NCBI GenBank assembly: GCA_905233285.1
Contig: CAJODY010000009.1
Coordinates: 1 to 64,000 of the forward strand
Direction: 5' to 3'
Source of the DNA: an uncultured Bacteroidaceae bacterium
GTDB taxonomy: Bacteria; Bacteroidota; Bacteroidia; Bacteroidales; Bacteroidaceae
Length of the DNA stretch: 64,000 nucleotides
Shown: one piece after another, positions 1 to 8,780 of the stretch
Layout: every line of letters starts with the position of its first letter
How positions within the stretch are numbered: the first letter of the stretch is position 1
Made by a program: the position numbers and the translations under genes
The notes under the pieces: model-generated
The model's input: only the letters and a program-made list of their open reading frames with translations
What the model was told of the DNA's origin: nothing
Databases searched by the model: none

Positions 1-514
1 TTAAGTCCCGGCTATAGAATACGTTGCGCCCATCATAGATTTTTGGAATGTCGTATCGGTTGCATCTGCCGATAACGGCTTTCTTGCCGATATTGTACAT
101 CTTCATGATTTCTTGGGTAGAATAGACTTCGCTCTTTGGCTTATTGGCTCTGACGTTTTTGCGCTTTGTATATTGTGGCGCTTCGTCGAACATCTTTTCT
201 ATGTCTGTCCGTCGGATGATTGTCTTGCCTCGGAATTGGCGAGATTTAATAACATTGGATGATAAATAACGATAGAAGGTACTTCTCCCAACTCCTAATA
301 GTTTTGCTGCTTCTGTAGGAGATAAGAAGTTTTTCTTGCTAACAATTGGAATGTAGTCGCTGTTCTTCAGCAACTCTATCTCATATTCTTTCATCTTTTT
401 CATTCGCTCCTTGTGCTTGTAGGCTGTGTCAATACACTGCTTTGAGCAGAATCGAGCATTAAAACTGTGGGCTATAAATGTTTTGCCGCACCACTGGCAT
501 TTCTTTTCGATGTT
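1..514 (-). CDS. Helix-turn-helix (excisionase-like) DNA-binding protein with N-terminal zinc-finger-like motif, truncated by the window edge
   Basis: Manual minus-strand translation gives ...KKCQWCGKTFIAHSFNARFCSKQCID...LSPTEAAKLLGVGRSTFYRYLSSNVIKSRQFRGKTIIRRTDIEKMF... and stays open to position 1. The CxxC...CxxxC and HTH pattern is typical of integrase-associated proteins of Bacteroidales elements. The exact start is uncertain. Confidence 0.6.
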
Positions 515-904
515 TGTTTATAATATTGTTAATACTCACGTTCATCATTTAGGAGGCTTCTTATGGTCGCATTGATATAGAACTTCTGTATTTGGCATGT
601 CGCATATTTTTACTTTTACTCGCCCAAAACCATCTCATGGCGTCCCACCGTGTCCCATGATGTCTCACATAGGTTCCTTGATGGCGGTTATCGGTGTTCT
701 GAAAATGTCTCAATGTGTCTCACCAAAGTTCTTAAAATGGCAAATTGTCTCCTTTGAGGAAGTCCGCTGGCAACCTCTGAGGTACAAATGTGGTACAAAA
801 ACAGGCTAAAAAAAGAAATTCAACGATTGGCATCGATGAATTTGGAAATAAATAAAGCACTCATTTAGAATTAGTGATAAATGGTGTGCGTTGGTAATTG
901 CGAA

Positions 905-2236
905 TTATTTGCCCACGCAGAAATGGGAGAATATATTGTTTAGGGTCTCCTGAGAGGTTATCTGTCCGCCAGTGATGTCAGCTAGGTCGGCAAGGACAAG
1001 TCGGAGGTCTTCTGCCAGGAGGTCACCGCTGAGAGTTGTGTGGAGTCCGTCAAGCACTCGCTGGAGGTTAGCATGAGCACGGGTTAACGCTTCATAATGA
1101 CGGACAGATGTGACGATGACATCGTTTTCGCTGAATGCAGGAATGTTGGCAGCCTTAAATATTGACTGTTCGAGGAGGTCGATGTTGGTATTCTCCTTGG
1201 CGCTGACGGCAATGATGTCCGAGGCTGCAACAGGAAGCGGACTGATATCAGATTTATTCCATACCTGGATAAGAGTCTTACCTTGAGTACATTGCTGAAT
1301 ATCAGTGAGTTCGGAAGCAGAAGGCAGAGAGTCGAGCACCCAAAGAATAATTTGTGCTTTTTCTATTGCCTGATAGGTGCGATTAATACCGATTTGCTCG
1401 ATGGAATCGGCAGTTTGACGTATGCCTGCAGTATCGATGATACGGAACGCAACGCCTTGAATTGTAATGACATCCTCAACTGTATCGCGAGTGGTTCCAT
1501 GGATGTCGGACACGATGGCACGGTCGTCCTTCAATAGTCTATTTAATAATGTGGATTTGCCCACGTTCGTCTTACCAATGATAGCAACGGGGATGCCTCG
1601 TTTGAGTGCCTGTCCGGTCTCGAACGAAGATGACAGACGAGCAATGCGACCGTCGATGGTCTGAGCCAGAGAGAGCAGTTCGCTGCGGTCAGCAAATTCG
1701 AGGTCTTCATGGTCGGAGAAGTCGAGTTCGAGTTCTAGAAGCGAGGTGAGACGGAGGAGTTGTTCGCGAAGTCTGGACAGTTCTGAGGAGAAATCGCCCC
1801 GCAGTTGTGAGAGTGCCATCTTATGGGTGGCTTTGTTGGTGGCAGCGATAAGGTCGGCAACAGCTTCCGCCTGTGAGAGGTCCATCTTACCGTTGAGGAA
1901 TGCCCGTCGTGTGAATTCTCCCGGCTCTGCCTGCCGGCAACCGTTGCGAATGAGAAGGTTGATGATGCGCTGCACTATATATTCGGAGCCGTGACACGAT
2001 ATTTCGGCTGAGTCCTCGCCTGTATAACTATGGGGAGCACGGAAGATGCTGACCAGTACCTCGTCGATGAGTTCGTCAGCGTCCTTGATGCGGGTGTAAT
2101 GGATTGTATTGGCTGCGACAGAGTCACAGCATACGGAACAGACGGAAGAGATGACCCTAAAGGTATCGGGGCCGCTGATTCGGATGACTGCGATGGCTCC
2201 GCCAGTGGCAGTGGCAAGGGCACAGATGGTGGGCAT
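905..2236 (-). CDS. mnmE: tRNA uridine-5-carboxymethylaminomethyl(34) synthesis GTPase MnmE
   Basis: MPTICALATATGGAIAVIRISGP..., GTPase G1 GKTNVGKSTLLN, C-terminal FCVGK. Confidence 0.97.
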   Translation of the reverse strand: MPTICALATATGGAIAVIRISGPDTFRVISSVCSVCCDSVAANTIHYTRIKDADELIDEVLVSIFRAPHSYTGEDSAEISCHGSEYIVQRIINLLIRNGCRQAEPGEFTRRAFLNGKMDLSQAEAVADLIAATNKATHKMALSQLRGDFSSELSRLREQLLRLTSLLELELDFSDHEDLEFADRSELLSLAQTIDGRIARLSSSFETGQALKRGIPVAIIGKTNVGKSTLLNRLLKDDRAIVSDIHGTTRDTVEDVITIQGVAFRIIDTAGIRQTADSIEQIGINRTYQAIEKAQIILWVLDSLPSASELTDIQQCTQGKTLIQVWNKSDISPLPVAASDIIAVSAKENTNIDLLEQSIFKAANIPAFSENDVIVTSVRHYEALTRAHANLQRVLDGLHTTLSGDLLAEDLRLVLADLADITGGQITSQETLNNIFSHFCVGK

Positions 2237-2244
2237 GTCTTTTT

Positions 2245-2272
2245 AGTTTATAGTTTACTGTTTACAGTTTAT
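2245..2272. repeat. Heptad array, family A (AGTTTAT AGTTTAC TGTTTAC AGTTTAT)
   Basis: Four consecutive 7-bp units directly upstream of the mnmE ATG. Confidence 0.85.
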
Positions 2273-2286
2273 TATTTTTTGAACAG

Positions 2287-3165
2287 TTAAAGACGGGAGA
2301 GGACAAGGTGGATGAGGGTATCAATGGTGGTTTTATATTCGGTATTCATTTCCTGCGCATAGCGGTTGGCAATGACCATGCAGGTGGTCATGGCACGATG
2401 ACCGAGGAGGGAGGATAGTCCGGCGAGAGCTGAGGATTCCATTTCAAAGTTGCATATCTTCAGTTGTTCGCCGTCGGGGGTGGTATAGCGGAAGGATTCT
2501 ATCTTACTGTTCTGGTCGGGGTCTTGGATTTTCAGTCGGACCTGACGACCTTGTGGACCATAGAAGCCGCCACAGGCAACAGTAATGCCGCGAACCATGT
2601 CGTCACCTGCAATCTGAGAGACGAGTTGAGGGTCGGCACAGGCTACGTAGGGTGCGCCCTTCTGTGGTGACCATGACATATGACGACGAAAGGCAGCTTC
2701 GAGGTCGAGGTCGCATACCTCATCACGTCCTGCGTAGTAGTTGAGGAGTCCGTCGAATCCAATGCTCTTGACTGACGCGATGAACGTGCCGATGGGTGTT
2801 TCAGGTTGTAAACCGCCACAAGTACCGATACGCACGATGGTGAGTGTGCGATGTTCAGGTTTCAAGGTACGTGTGTCAAAGTCGATATTGGCAAGTGCGT
2901 CGAGTTCGTTCATCACAATATCTATATTATCGCATCCTATGCCGGTGGAGAGGACTGTGAATCGTTTGCCTTGGTAGGTTCCTGTGATGCAGTGGAACTC
3001 ACGACTGGAAACTTCGCATTCCTGACTGTCGAAGTGGGACGCGACGGTAGTGACACGTCCCGGATCACCAACGAGGATGATACGGTCGGCTAGTTGTTCG
3101 GGACGGAGGTGAAGGTGGAATATGGAACCGTCGGCGTTGATTATGAGTTCGGAAGGAGGGAACAT
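2287..3165 (-). CDS. Nucleoside phosphorylase (uridine phosphorylase-like)
   Basis: ADRIILVGDPGRV...VLSTGIGCDNIDIVMNEL...IVRIGTCGGLQ...NFEMESSALAGLSSLLGH. Confidence 0.85.
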   Translation of the reverse strand: MFPPSELIINADGSIFHLHLRPEQLADRIILVGDPGRVTTVASHFDSQECEVSSREFHCITGTYQGKRFTVLSTGIGCDNIDIVMNELDALANIDFDTRTLKPEHRTLTIVRIGTCGGLQPETPIGTFIASVKSIGFDGLLNYYAGRDEVCDLDLEAAFRRHMSWSPQKGAPYVACADPQLVSQIAGDDMVRGITVACGGFYGPQGRQVRLKIQDPDQNSKIESFRYTTPDGEQLKICNFEMESSALAGLSSLLGHRAMTTCMVIANRYAQEMNTEYKTTIDTLIHLVLSRL

Positions 3166-3170
3166 TTTTT

Positions 3171-3268
3171 AGTTTACGGTTTACGGTTTACGGCTTACAG
3201 CTTACAGCTTACGGGTTACAGCTTACTGGTTACTGGTTACAGTTTACGGGTTACGGGTTACGGGTTGA
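3171..3268. repeat. Heptad array, family A (13 consecutive NGNTTAC units, then GGGTTGA)
   Basis: AGTTTAC GGTTTAC GGTTTAC GGCTTAC AGCTTAC AGCTTAC GGGTTAC AGCTTAC TGGTTAC TGGTTAC AGTTTAC GGGTTAC GGGTTAC GGGTTGA. Confidence 0.95.
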
Positions 3269-4586
3269 GTTCGAGTTTGCGAGTTTGTTTTTCTGCTTCG
3301 GAGGTTTCGGTGAGCAGTTGTTCGTATTGTTGTTCGAGTTGGAGAACTTGAGACTTTACGTAGGCGTTGTGGTTGCGGTGATAGGTGTCGCGTTGCTGTT
3401 CGAGTTTCTTGGAGAGTGCTTCGAGTTGTGCTGCTTTATTCTGCCATGTTTCACATTGTTTGCGGGCTGCAGCAGAGCGGAACTCAGAGTAGTAGTGGTA
3501 GGTCTTCTGGTCGTTGATGACGAGTGTGAAGTCGTAGGCACGTTGTTTGCGGCTTGACTGTTTCATGTTGTCGAGGGTCTGAAGTGCCTGCTGTCGGGCT
3601 GCTGCGTTTGCTTTTGTCCATGTGCCGATGATGGGGCGCAGTTTTGCAGCTGTGATGATTTTGTTCTTGTCTTCGTTTTCGTAGTCGTAGGGATGGCGTG
3701 ACGAGTTTGGTATGAAGATGTAGATGCACACCTTGTCTTCGGGCTGGTAGCGGTCGGAAGCAAACCATCCAAGGTTCTTCTCTTCGTTGATGACCATCAT
3801 GTAGTCGTTGGCATACGAGTTGTAGGGGAATCCTAACGACTCAGCCTTGTAGTAGCGGTTGTCCTCATAGTCGTAGCGGGTGACGTAGAGGTCGTAGTTG
3901 CCCAGTCCGTCGAATGCACGTGCTGCAAAATAGAGTGTGCTGCCGTCGGGCATGAGGAACGGGTAGTTCATGTCGCCACTGACTCCGAGTCCTTCGATGA
4001 CGTTCTTCTCCGCACGTTTTCCGTTTTCGATGAAATAGGTACACAGTTGCATGCGTCCGTTCTCATTATCAACAGAATAGAGGATGTTGCCACGTTGGGT
4101 GAGGAACTCAGTATAGCTTCCGTCCTTCGAGAGACTTACCTTACCGAGGTCGTCGGAGATGTTATAAGCCTGGAGGAACGACTTCTTATCAACTACGACA
4201 GAGTCGATGACGACGAGGCGGTCGGTGCCACGAAGAGCCTGCATACCACGATTGCAGCGCTCGAGTTGTGCCTCCATGAGCGAGGCGTCCTTTCTGCGGC
4301 GTTTTGCCTGAGTGATATTCTTCTTCAGTTTGTCTGCTGCCTCGGCATACTTCAGATTATATATCAGGACATCTATCTCATCGGTAGAGGTCTGAAGTCG
4401 AGGATAGGACAACTCCTTGGGTTTTTCGGCAGGCTTTTCAGTTGACTGTTCTGCGGGTTTCTCTGCTGGTTTTGTTGCGGTTTTTTCAGCAGGCTTAGCT
4501 GCCGGCTTAGCTGGTTTGCGTACTTGAGCCGTTACGACTGTAAACGACAAAAGAAAGAATGGTAAGAGAAAGAAACTTTTTTTCAT
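3258..4586 (-). CDS. Secreted WD40/PD40-like beta-propeller protein with KPAEKPAE linker and C-terminal coiled coil
   Basis: Signal peptide, KPAxKPAE repeats, PFLMPDGSTLYFAARAFDGLGNYDLYVTRYD (PD40 motif). Confidence 0.7.
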   Translation of the reverse strand: MKKSFFLLPFFLLSFTVVTAQVRKPAKPAAKPAEKTATKPAEKPAEQSTEKPAEKPKELSYPRLQTSTDEIDVLIYNLKYAEAADKLKKNITQAKRRRKDASLMEAQLERCNRGMQALRGTDRLVVIDSVVVDKKSFLQAYNISDDLGKVSLSKDGSYTEFLTQRGNILYSVDNENGRMQLCTYFIENGKRAEKNVIEGLGVSGDMNYPFLMPDGSTLYFAARAFDGLGNYDLYVTRYDYEDNRYYKAESLGFPYNSYANDYMMVINEEKNLGWFASDRYQPEDKVCIYIFIPNSSRHPYDYENEDKNKIITAAKLRPIIGTWTKANAAARQQALQTLDNMKQSSRKQRAYDFTLVINDQKTYHYYSEFRSAAARKQCETWQNKAAQLEALSKKLEQQRDTYHRNHNAYVKSQVLQLEQQYEQLLTETSEAEKQTRKLELNP

Positions 4587-4635
4587 ATGCTTATTGTTTT
4601 AGTTCATTAACAAATACATGCTTATATTATGATAA

Positions 4636-7158
4636 TCAGAATTCTACTATTGTTATTCCGGCGCCACCGAGCTGTATGTGCTCGTCGTGAAAATCGACTA
4701 CAGACGGTACAGTGGCAAGGTAGTCGCGGATGAGGGTTTTCAGGATGCCGTTACCTGTACCGTGAAGTATGCGGACACTGGCTACATTGGCAACTATGGC
4801 ATCGTCGATATAAGATGTAATGGTCTGCAGAGCTTCATCGCCACGCATACCACGCACATCGATATCCTGTGAGAAGCGGAGAGTCTTGTTACGTATCTCA
4901 TCGCGTGTCTGTGCAGAGATGAACGTTGCGGCACGCGGTTTCTCCTTCGGAGCCTTTGCCGGTTCAAGTCGGTCGAGAGCAACGTTTGTAACTACCGAAC
5001 CGAATGCGATTTGTGCCTCCTTCGTATTTATCTTCTTTACCAGTCCGGCAGTAGCCGTGCCCTTGATACGTGCGTACATACCGACGGAGAGTGTGGATTC
5101 GAGGGCTGAGGGCTGATGGTTGAGGGCTGATGGTTGAGGGCTGATGTTTGAAGGCTTACTCCCCTCCCCTTTCTTTTTCTCCTTACGACGGCGGATTTTC
5201 TCCATCTGTCGTTGGATGCGTTCTTCCATTGCTGCCTCGTCAACAGCCAGCAGTTCGGTCTTGAAATCGTTATGTTCCTTACGGATGGAGCGTGTACGTT
5301 CCTTTTCTGCTTGTGCTTCCTTTATCTCACGGATGGTCTGCTCGATACGTGCATTGGCACGTTGCAGGAGTTCTTCGGCTTCAAGTTTTGCCTTGGCTAT
5401 AATCTCCTTCTTTTGTTGACGTAGTGTAGTAACCTCCTGTTCGTAGCGCTCGATGGTCTGATCCATCTGCTTCTCCTGCGAGTGGATGACCTGCCGTTTC
5501 TGTTCCCAGTAGCGTTTATCGCGCACTATGTCCTGCAGATACTTATCCGAATTGATATAATCCTTTCCGACTATTTCGGAGGCATCGGCTATGACATCCT
5601 CGGGCAGTCCTATCTTACGAGCAATCTCGACGGCAAACGAACTGCCCGGATTACCTATCTGGAGCTGGAAGAGCGGTTGCATCTGCTGGCGGTCGTAAAG
5701 CATGGCACCGTTCACGATACCGTCGGTATCCTGAGCCAGGAGTTTGAGATTCTGGTAATGAGTAGTTATGACACCAAACGCCTTGTTTCGGTTGAACCGT
5801 TTCAGTACGGCCTCAGCTATGGCACCACCAATCTGGGGTTCGGTACCACCTCCGAACTCGTCGATGAGTATGAGCGTAGCCTCGTCGGCATAACGCATCA
5901 TGTGCTTCATATTATATAAATGTGACGAGTAGGTAGAGAGGTCGTCCTCAATGGACTGTTCGTCGCCTATGTCGATGAATATATTGCTGAACACCCCTGC
6001 CACACTGCTTTTCGCCATCGGTACTGGCATACCGCACTGGAGCATGTACTGAAGGAGTCCGACCGTCTTCAGGCATACCGACTTTCCTCCGGCGTTAGGT
6101 CCTGAGATGAGCAGGATGCGGTTCTGCTGCGAAAGCAGTATGTCGAGCGGTACTACCTTCTTTCCTTCGGAATGGAGTTTCATCTGTAGGAGCGGATGAA
6201 CAGCCATACTCCAATCGATATGATGCTTGTCGGAGATGGTTGGTTCGGTACTGCCGGTACGAATGGCGAAGCGAGCCTTAGCCATTATGAAGTCTATGTC
6301 GGCAAGGAACTCATAACTGTAAAGGATGTCGTCCACCTCGGGACGGATAGTATCGGTGAACTCCAGAAGGATGCGCTTTATCTCATGGCGCTCGTCAGCC
6401 TCCAGTTCACGTATGCGGTTGTTCGCCTCTACCACCTCTGCCGGTTCGATATAAACCGTGCGTCCGGTATCCGACTCATCATGTACGATGCCACGTATCT
6501 TCCGTTTCATGGCAGGAGCCACAGGGATGACCAGACGTCCGTCGCGCAACGTGGGGGCTATGTCCTTATCGACCAGTCCTTCGTTCTTGGCGGATTTCAT
6601 TATGCCGGAAAGGATGCGTGATATGCTGCCTGCCGTTTGTGCCAGTTCCTTACGTATTGCAGCCAAAGCAGGTGATGCGGAGTCTTTCACGTTGCCAAAC
6701 TTATCCAGAATCTGGTCGATGCGTTTTACCAACTGCGGATAGGTCACTACCCCATCGCTCAGAGCATGGAGCGCAGGATATTTATATAATGTATCCTCGG
6801 CTTCGACAGCTTCCTCACCGTTTTCGTTCTTCTTTAGGAAAGCTACGATAAGTACGATGGTAGAGAGCGAACGCTGGAGGTCAAACAATTCGGGTACGTC
6901 GAGAAACGTATTCTCGATGCGGATATGTCTCAGAGCGCTGCGCACATCGAAGAAATTCTGGCTCGGGAAGTCATCTTCCTGCAGGATGCGCACGAATTCC
7001 ATTGTCTGACGCACGGCAGAACGTATCTGATGCACGTCGGTAAGGAACTCCATCTGCCCTACCCGCTCCCTTCCGAGTGTGCACAGACAGGACTGCGACA
7101 AGAGGTCGCGCACCTTGTCGAACGATATCTTTTGCTCGAAATTCTTTGGGTAAATCAT
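4636..7158 (-). CDS. mutS2: Endonuclease MutS2 (Smr domain)
   Basis: Walker A SGPNAGGKSV, C-terminal Smr DVRGMRGDEAL...ILHGTGNGILKTLIRDYL. ORF opens at 7176; the likely start is MIYPKNFEQKISF. Confidence 0.93.
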   Translation of the reverse strand: MIYPKNFEQKISFDKVRDLLSQSCLCTLGRERVGQMEFLTDVHQIRSAVRQTMEFVRILQEDDFPSQNFFDVRSALRHIRIENTFLDVPELFDLQRSLSTIVLIVAFLKKNENGEEAVEAEDTLYKYPALHALSDGVVTYPQLVKRIDQILDKFGNVKDSASPALAAIRKELAQTAGSISRILSGIMKSAKNEGLVDKDIAPTLRDGRLVIPVAPAMKRKIRGIVHDESDTGRTVYIEPAEVVEANNRIRELEADERHEIKRILLEFTDTIRPEVDDILYSYEFLADIDFIMAKARFAIRTGSTEPTISDKHHIDWSMAVHPLLQMKLHSEGKKVVPLDILLSQQNRILLISGPNAGGKSVCLKTVGLLQYMLQCGMPVPMAKSSVAGVFSNIFIDIGDEQSIEDDLSTYSSHLYNMKHMMRYADEATLILIDEFGGGTEPQIGGAIAEAVLKRFNRNKAFGVITTHYQNLKLLAQDTDGIVNGAMLYDRQQMQPLFQLQIGNPGSSFAVEIARKIGLPEDVIADASEIVGKDYINSDKYLQDIVRDKRYWEQKRQVIHSQEKQMDQTIERYEQEVTTLRQQKKEIIAKAKLEAEELLQRANARIEQTIREIKEAQAEKERTRSIRKEHNDFKTELLAVDEAAMEERIQRQMEKIRRRKEKKKGEGSKPSNISPQPSALNHQPSALESTLSVGMYARIKGTATAGLVKKINTKEAQIAFGSVVTNVALDRLEPAKAPKEKPRAATFISAQTRDEIRNKTLRFSQDIDVRGMRGDEALQTITSYIDDAIVANVASVRILHGTGNGILKTLIRDYLATVPSVVDFHDEHIQLGGAGITIVEF
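5101..5156. repeat. Heptad array, family B, inside mutS2 (8 units)
   Basis: GAGGGCT GAGGGCT GATGGTT GAGGGCT GATGGTT GAGGGCT GATGTTT GAAGGCT. Encodes the linker SKPSNISPQPSALNHQPSALES. Confidence 0.9.
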
Positions 7159-7267
7159 CGTTGCTCTGAAAAACATTGCAAATTTATAACTAAATTACGA
7201 CATAAGAAAGAAATAAATAGCTACCTTTGTCGGCGAAATGGAAAAATAACTAAAAAACATAATAACT

Positions 7268-8635
7268 ATGAGTACAAAACAGAAGCGTTTCTTCCTTTCA
7301 GAAGACGAAATTCCACGTCAGTGGTACAACATCCAGGCAGACATGGTAAACAAACCAATGCCTCCACTTAATCCTGTAACCAAAGAGGCCCTGAAGCCAG
7401 AAGACCTCTTCCCTGTATTTGCTGAAGAGCTCTGCCGTCAGGAACTCGACCAGAAGAATGCATGGATTGACATCCCAGAGGAAGTACGCGACATGTATAA
7501 ATACTACCGTTCCACTCCGCTCGTACGTGCTTACGGACTGGAGGAGGCACTCGGCACACCGGCACATATCTACTTCAAGAACGAGAGTGTGTCGCCTGTA
7601 GGCAGCCACAAACTGAACTCAGCTCTGGCACAGGCATACTACTGCAAGAAGCAGGGCGTGACCAACGTCACAACTGAGACCGGTGCCGGTCAATGGGGTG
7701 CAGCCCTCAGCTATGCAGCCAAGGTGTTCGGCCTGGAAGCAGCCGTATATCAGGTAAAGATTTCGTACAACCAGAAGCCATACCGCCGCAGCATCATGCA
7801 GACTTACGGTGCCCAGGTGACAGCATCGCCGTCTATGTCAACCAAGGCAGGACGTAAGATTCTGACTGACGACCCGAACAACCAGGGTTCGCTCGGTACA
7901 GCTATCTCTGAGGCTATCGAACTCGCCATGAGTACCCCAAACTGCAAGTACACCCTCGGTTCGGTACTTAGTCACGTAACCCTGCACCAGACAGTCATCG
8001 GACTGGAGGCAGAGAAGCAGATGCAGATGGCAGGTGAATACCCAGATATCGTAATCGGTTGTTTCGGTGGTGGTTCGAACTTCGGTGGTATTGCTTTCCC
8101 ATTCATGCGTCACAACATCCTCGAAGGCAAGAAGACACGTTTCATAGCTGCCGAGCCGGCAAGTTGTCCGAAGCTGACTCACGGAGTATTCCAGTACGAC
8201 TTCGGCGATGTAGCAGGTTACACACCGCTGCTGCCTATGTACACACTGGGTCATAACTTCATGCCGGCAAACATCCATGCCGGCGGTCTGCGCTACCACG
8301 GAGCAGGTGTCATCGTGAGCCAGTTGCTCAAGGACAAGATGATGGAAGCCGTAGATATCAAGCAGCTTGAGAGTTTCGAAGCAGGTACACTGTTTGCAAA
8401 GGCAGAAGGTATCATCCCGGCTCCTGAGAGCTGTCACGCCATCGCTGCAGCCATCAACGAAGCAAAGAAATGCAAGGAAACCGGCGAGGAGAAGGTTATC
8501 CTCTTCAACCTCTCTGGTCACGGACTCATCGATATGGCTGCTTACGACCAGTATCTGTCCGGTTCGCTGCAGAACTACGAGTTCACAGATGCAGACGTGG
8601 CTGAGAACCTCAAGAAGATTGAGAAATATGTGTGA
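7268..8635 (+). CDS. trpB: TrpB-like (TrpB2 type) tryptophan synthase beta subunit
   Basis: PLDP-type PLP enzyme: NESVSPVGSHKLNSALAQAYYCKKQG...ETGAGQWG...CFGGGSNFGG. No trpA is adjacent. Confidence 0.9.
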   Translation: MSTKQKRFFLSEDEIPRQWYNIQADMVNKPMPPLNPVTKEALKPEDLFPVFAEELCRQELDQKNAWIDIPEEVRDMYKYYRSTPLVRAYGLEEALGTPAHIYFKNESVSPVGSHKLNSALAQAYYCKKQGVTNVTTETGAGQWGAALSYAAKVFGLEAAVYQVKISYNQKPYRRSIMQTYGAQVTASPSMSTKAGRKILTDDPNNQGSLGTAISEAIELAMSTPNCKYTLGSVLSHVTLHQTVIGLEAEKQMQMAGEYPDIVIGCFGGGSNFGGIAFPFMRHNILEGKKTRFIAAEPASCPKLTHGVFQYDFGDVAGYTPLLPMYTLGHNFMPANIHAGGLRYHGAGVIVSQLLKDKMMEAVDIKQLESFEAGTLFAKAEGIIPAPESCHAIAAAINEAKKCKETGEEKVILFNLSGHGLIDMAAYDQYLSGSLQNYEFTDADVAENLKKIEKYV

Positions 8636-8637
8636 TT

Positions 8638-8707
8638 AGTTTACAGTTTACGGCTTACGGCTTACAGCTTACTGGTTACCGTTTACGGTTTACAGTTTAC
8701 GGTTGAA
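8638..8707. repeat. Heptad array, family A (9 units of NGNTTAC, then GGTTGAA)
   Basis: AGTTTAC AGTTTAC GGCTTAC GGCTTAC AGCTTAC TGGTTAC CGTTTAC GGTTTAC AGTTTAC GGTTGAA. Confidence 0.95.
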
Positions 8708-8748
8708 AAGGCGCCCGACGACAGGACGACATGGCGTCAGACAAAAGA

Positions 8749-8778
8749 ACGGGATATGCGAGGGCATATCCCGTCTTA
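8749..8778. terminator. Intrinsic terminator between convergent trpB and uvrA
   Basis: ACGGGATATGC-gagg-GCATATCCCGT, perfect 11-bp stem. Confidence 0.75.
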
Positions 8779-8780
8779 GT

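Noticed and set aside
597-809. 70-aa ORF near the left edge
   Set aside because: Overlaps the 10-bp phased repeat region; composition is driven by those repeats and no homology is apparent.
3171-3268. Interpretation as telomere-like repeat or CRISPR array
   Set aside because: Unit is 7 bp with no spacers, internal on the chromosome and recurring at gene junctions; neither model fits.
4441-4515. KPAEKPAE repeats in the PD40 protein as a novel repeat system
   Set aside because: Ordinary low-complexity Lys/Pro/Ala periplasmic linker.
7268-8635. Incomplete trp operon
   Set aside because: The protein is of the stand-alone TrpB2-like type, which is often not linked to trpA; isolation is not evidence of decay.
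8638-8707. Heptad array as part of the trpB/uvrA terminator
   Set aside because: A separate perfect hairpin terminator lies at 8749-8774, and the array has no inverted-repeat character.
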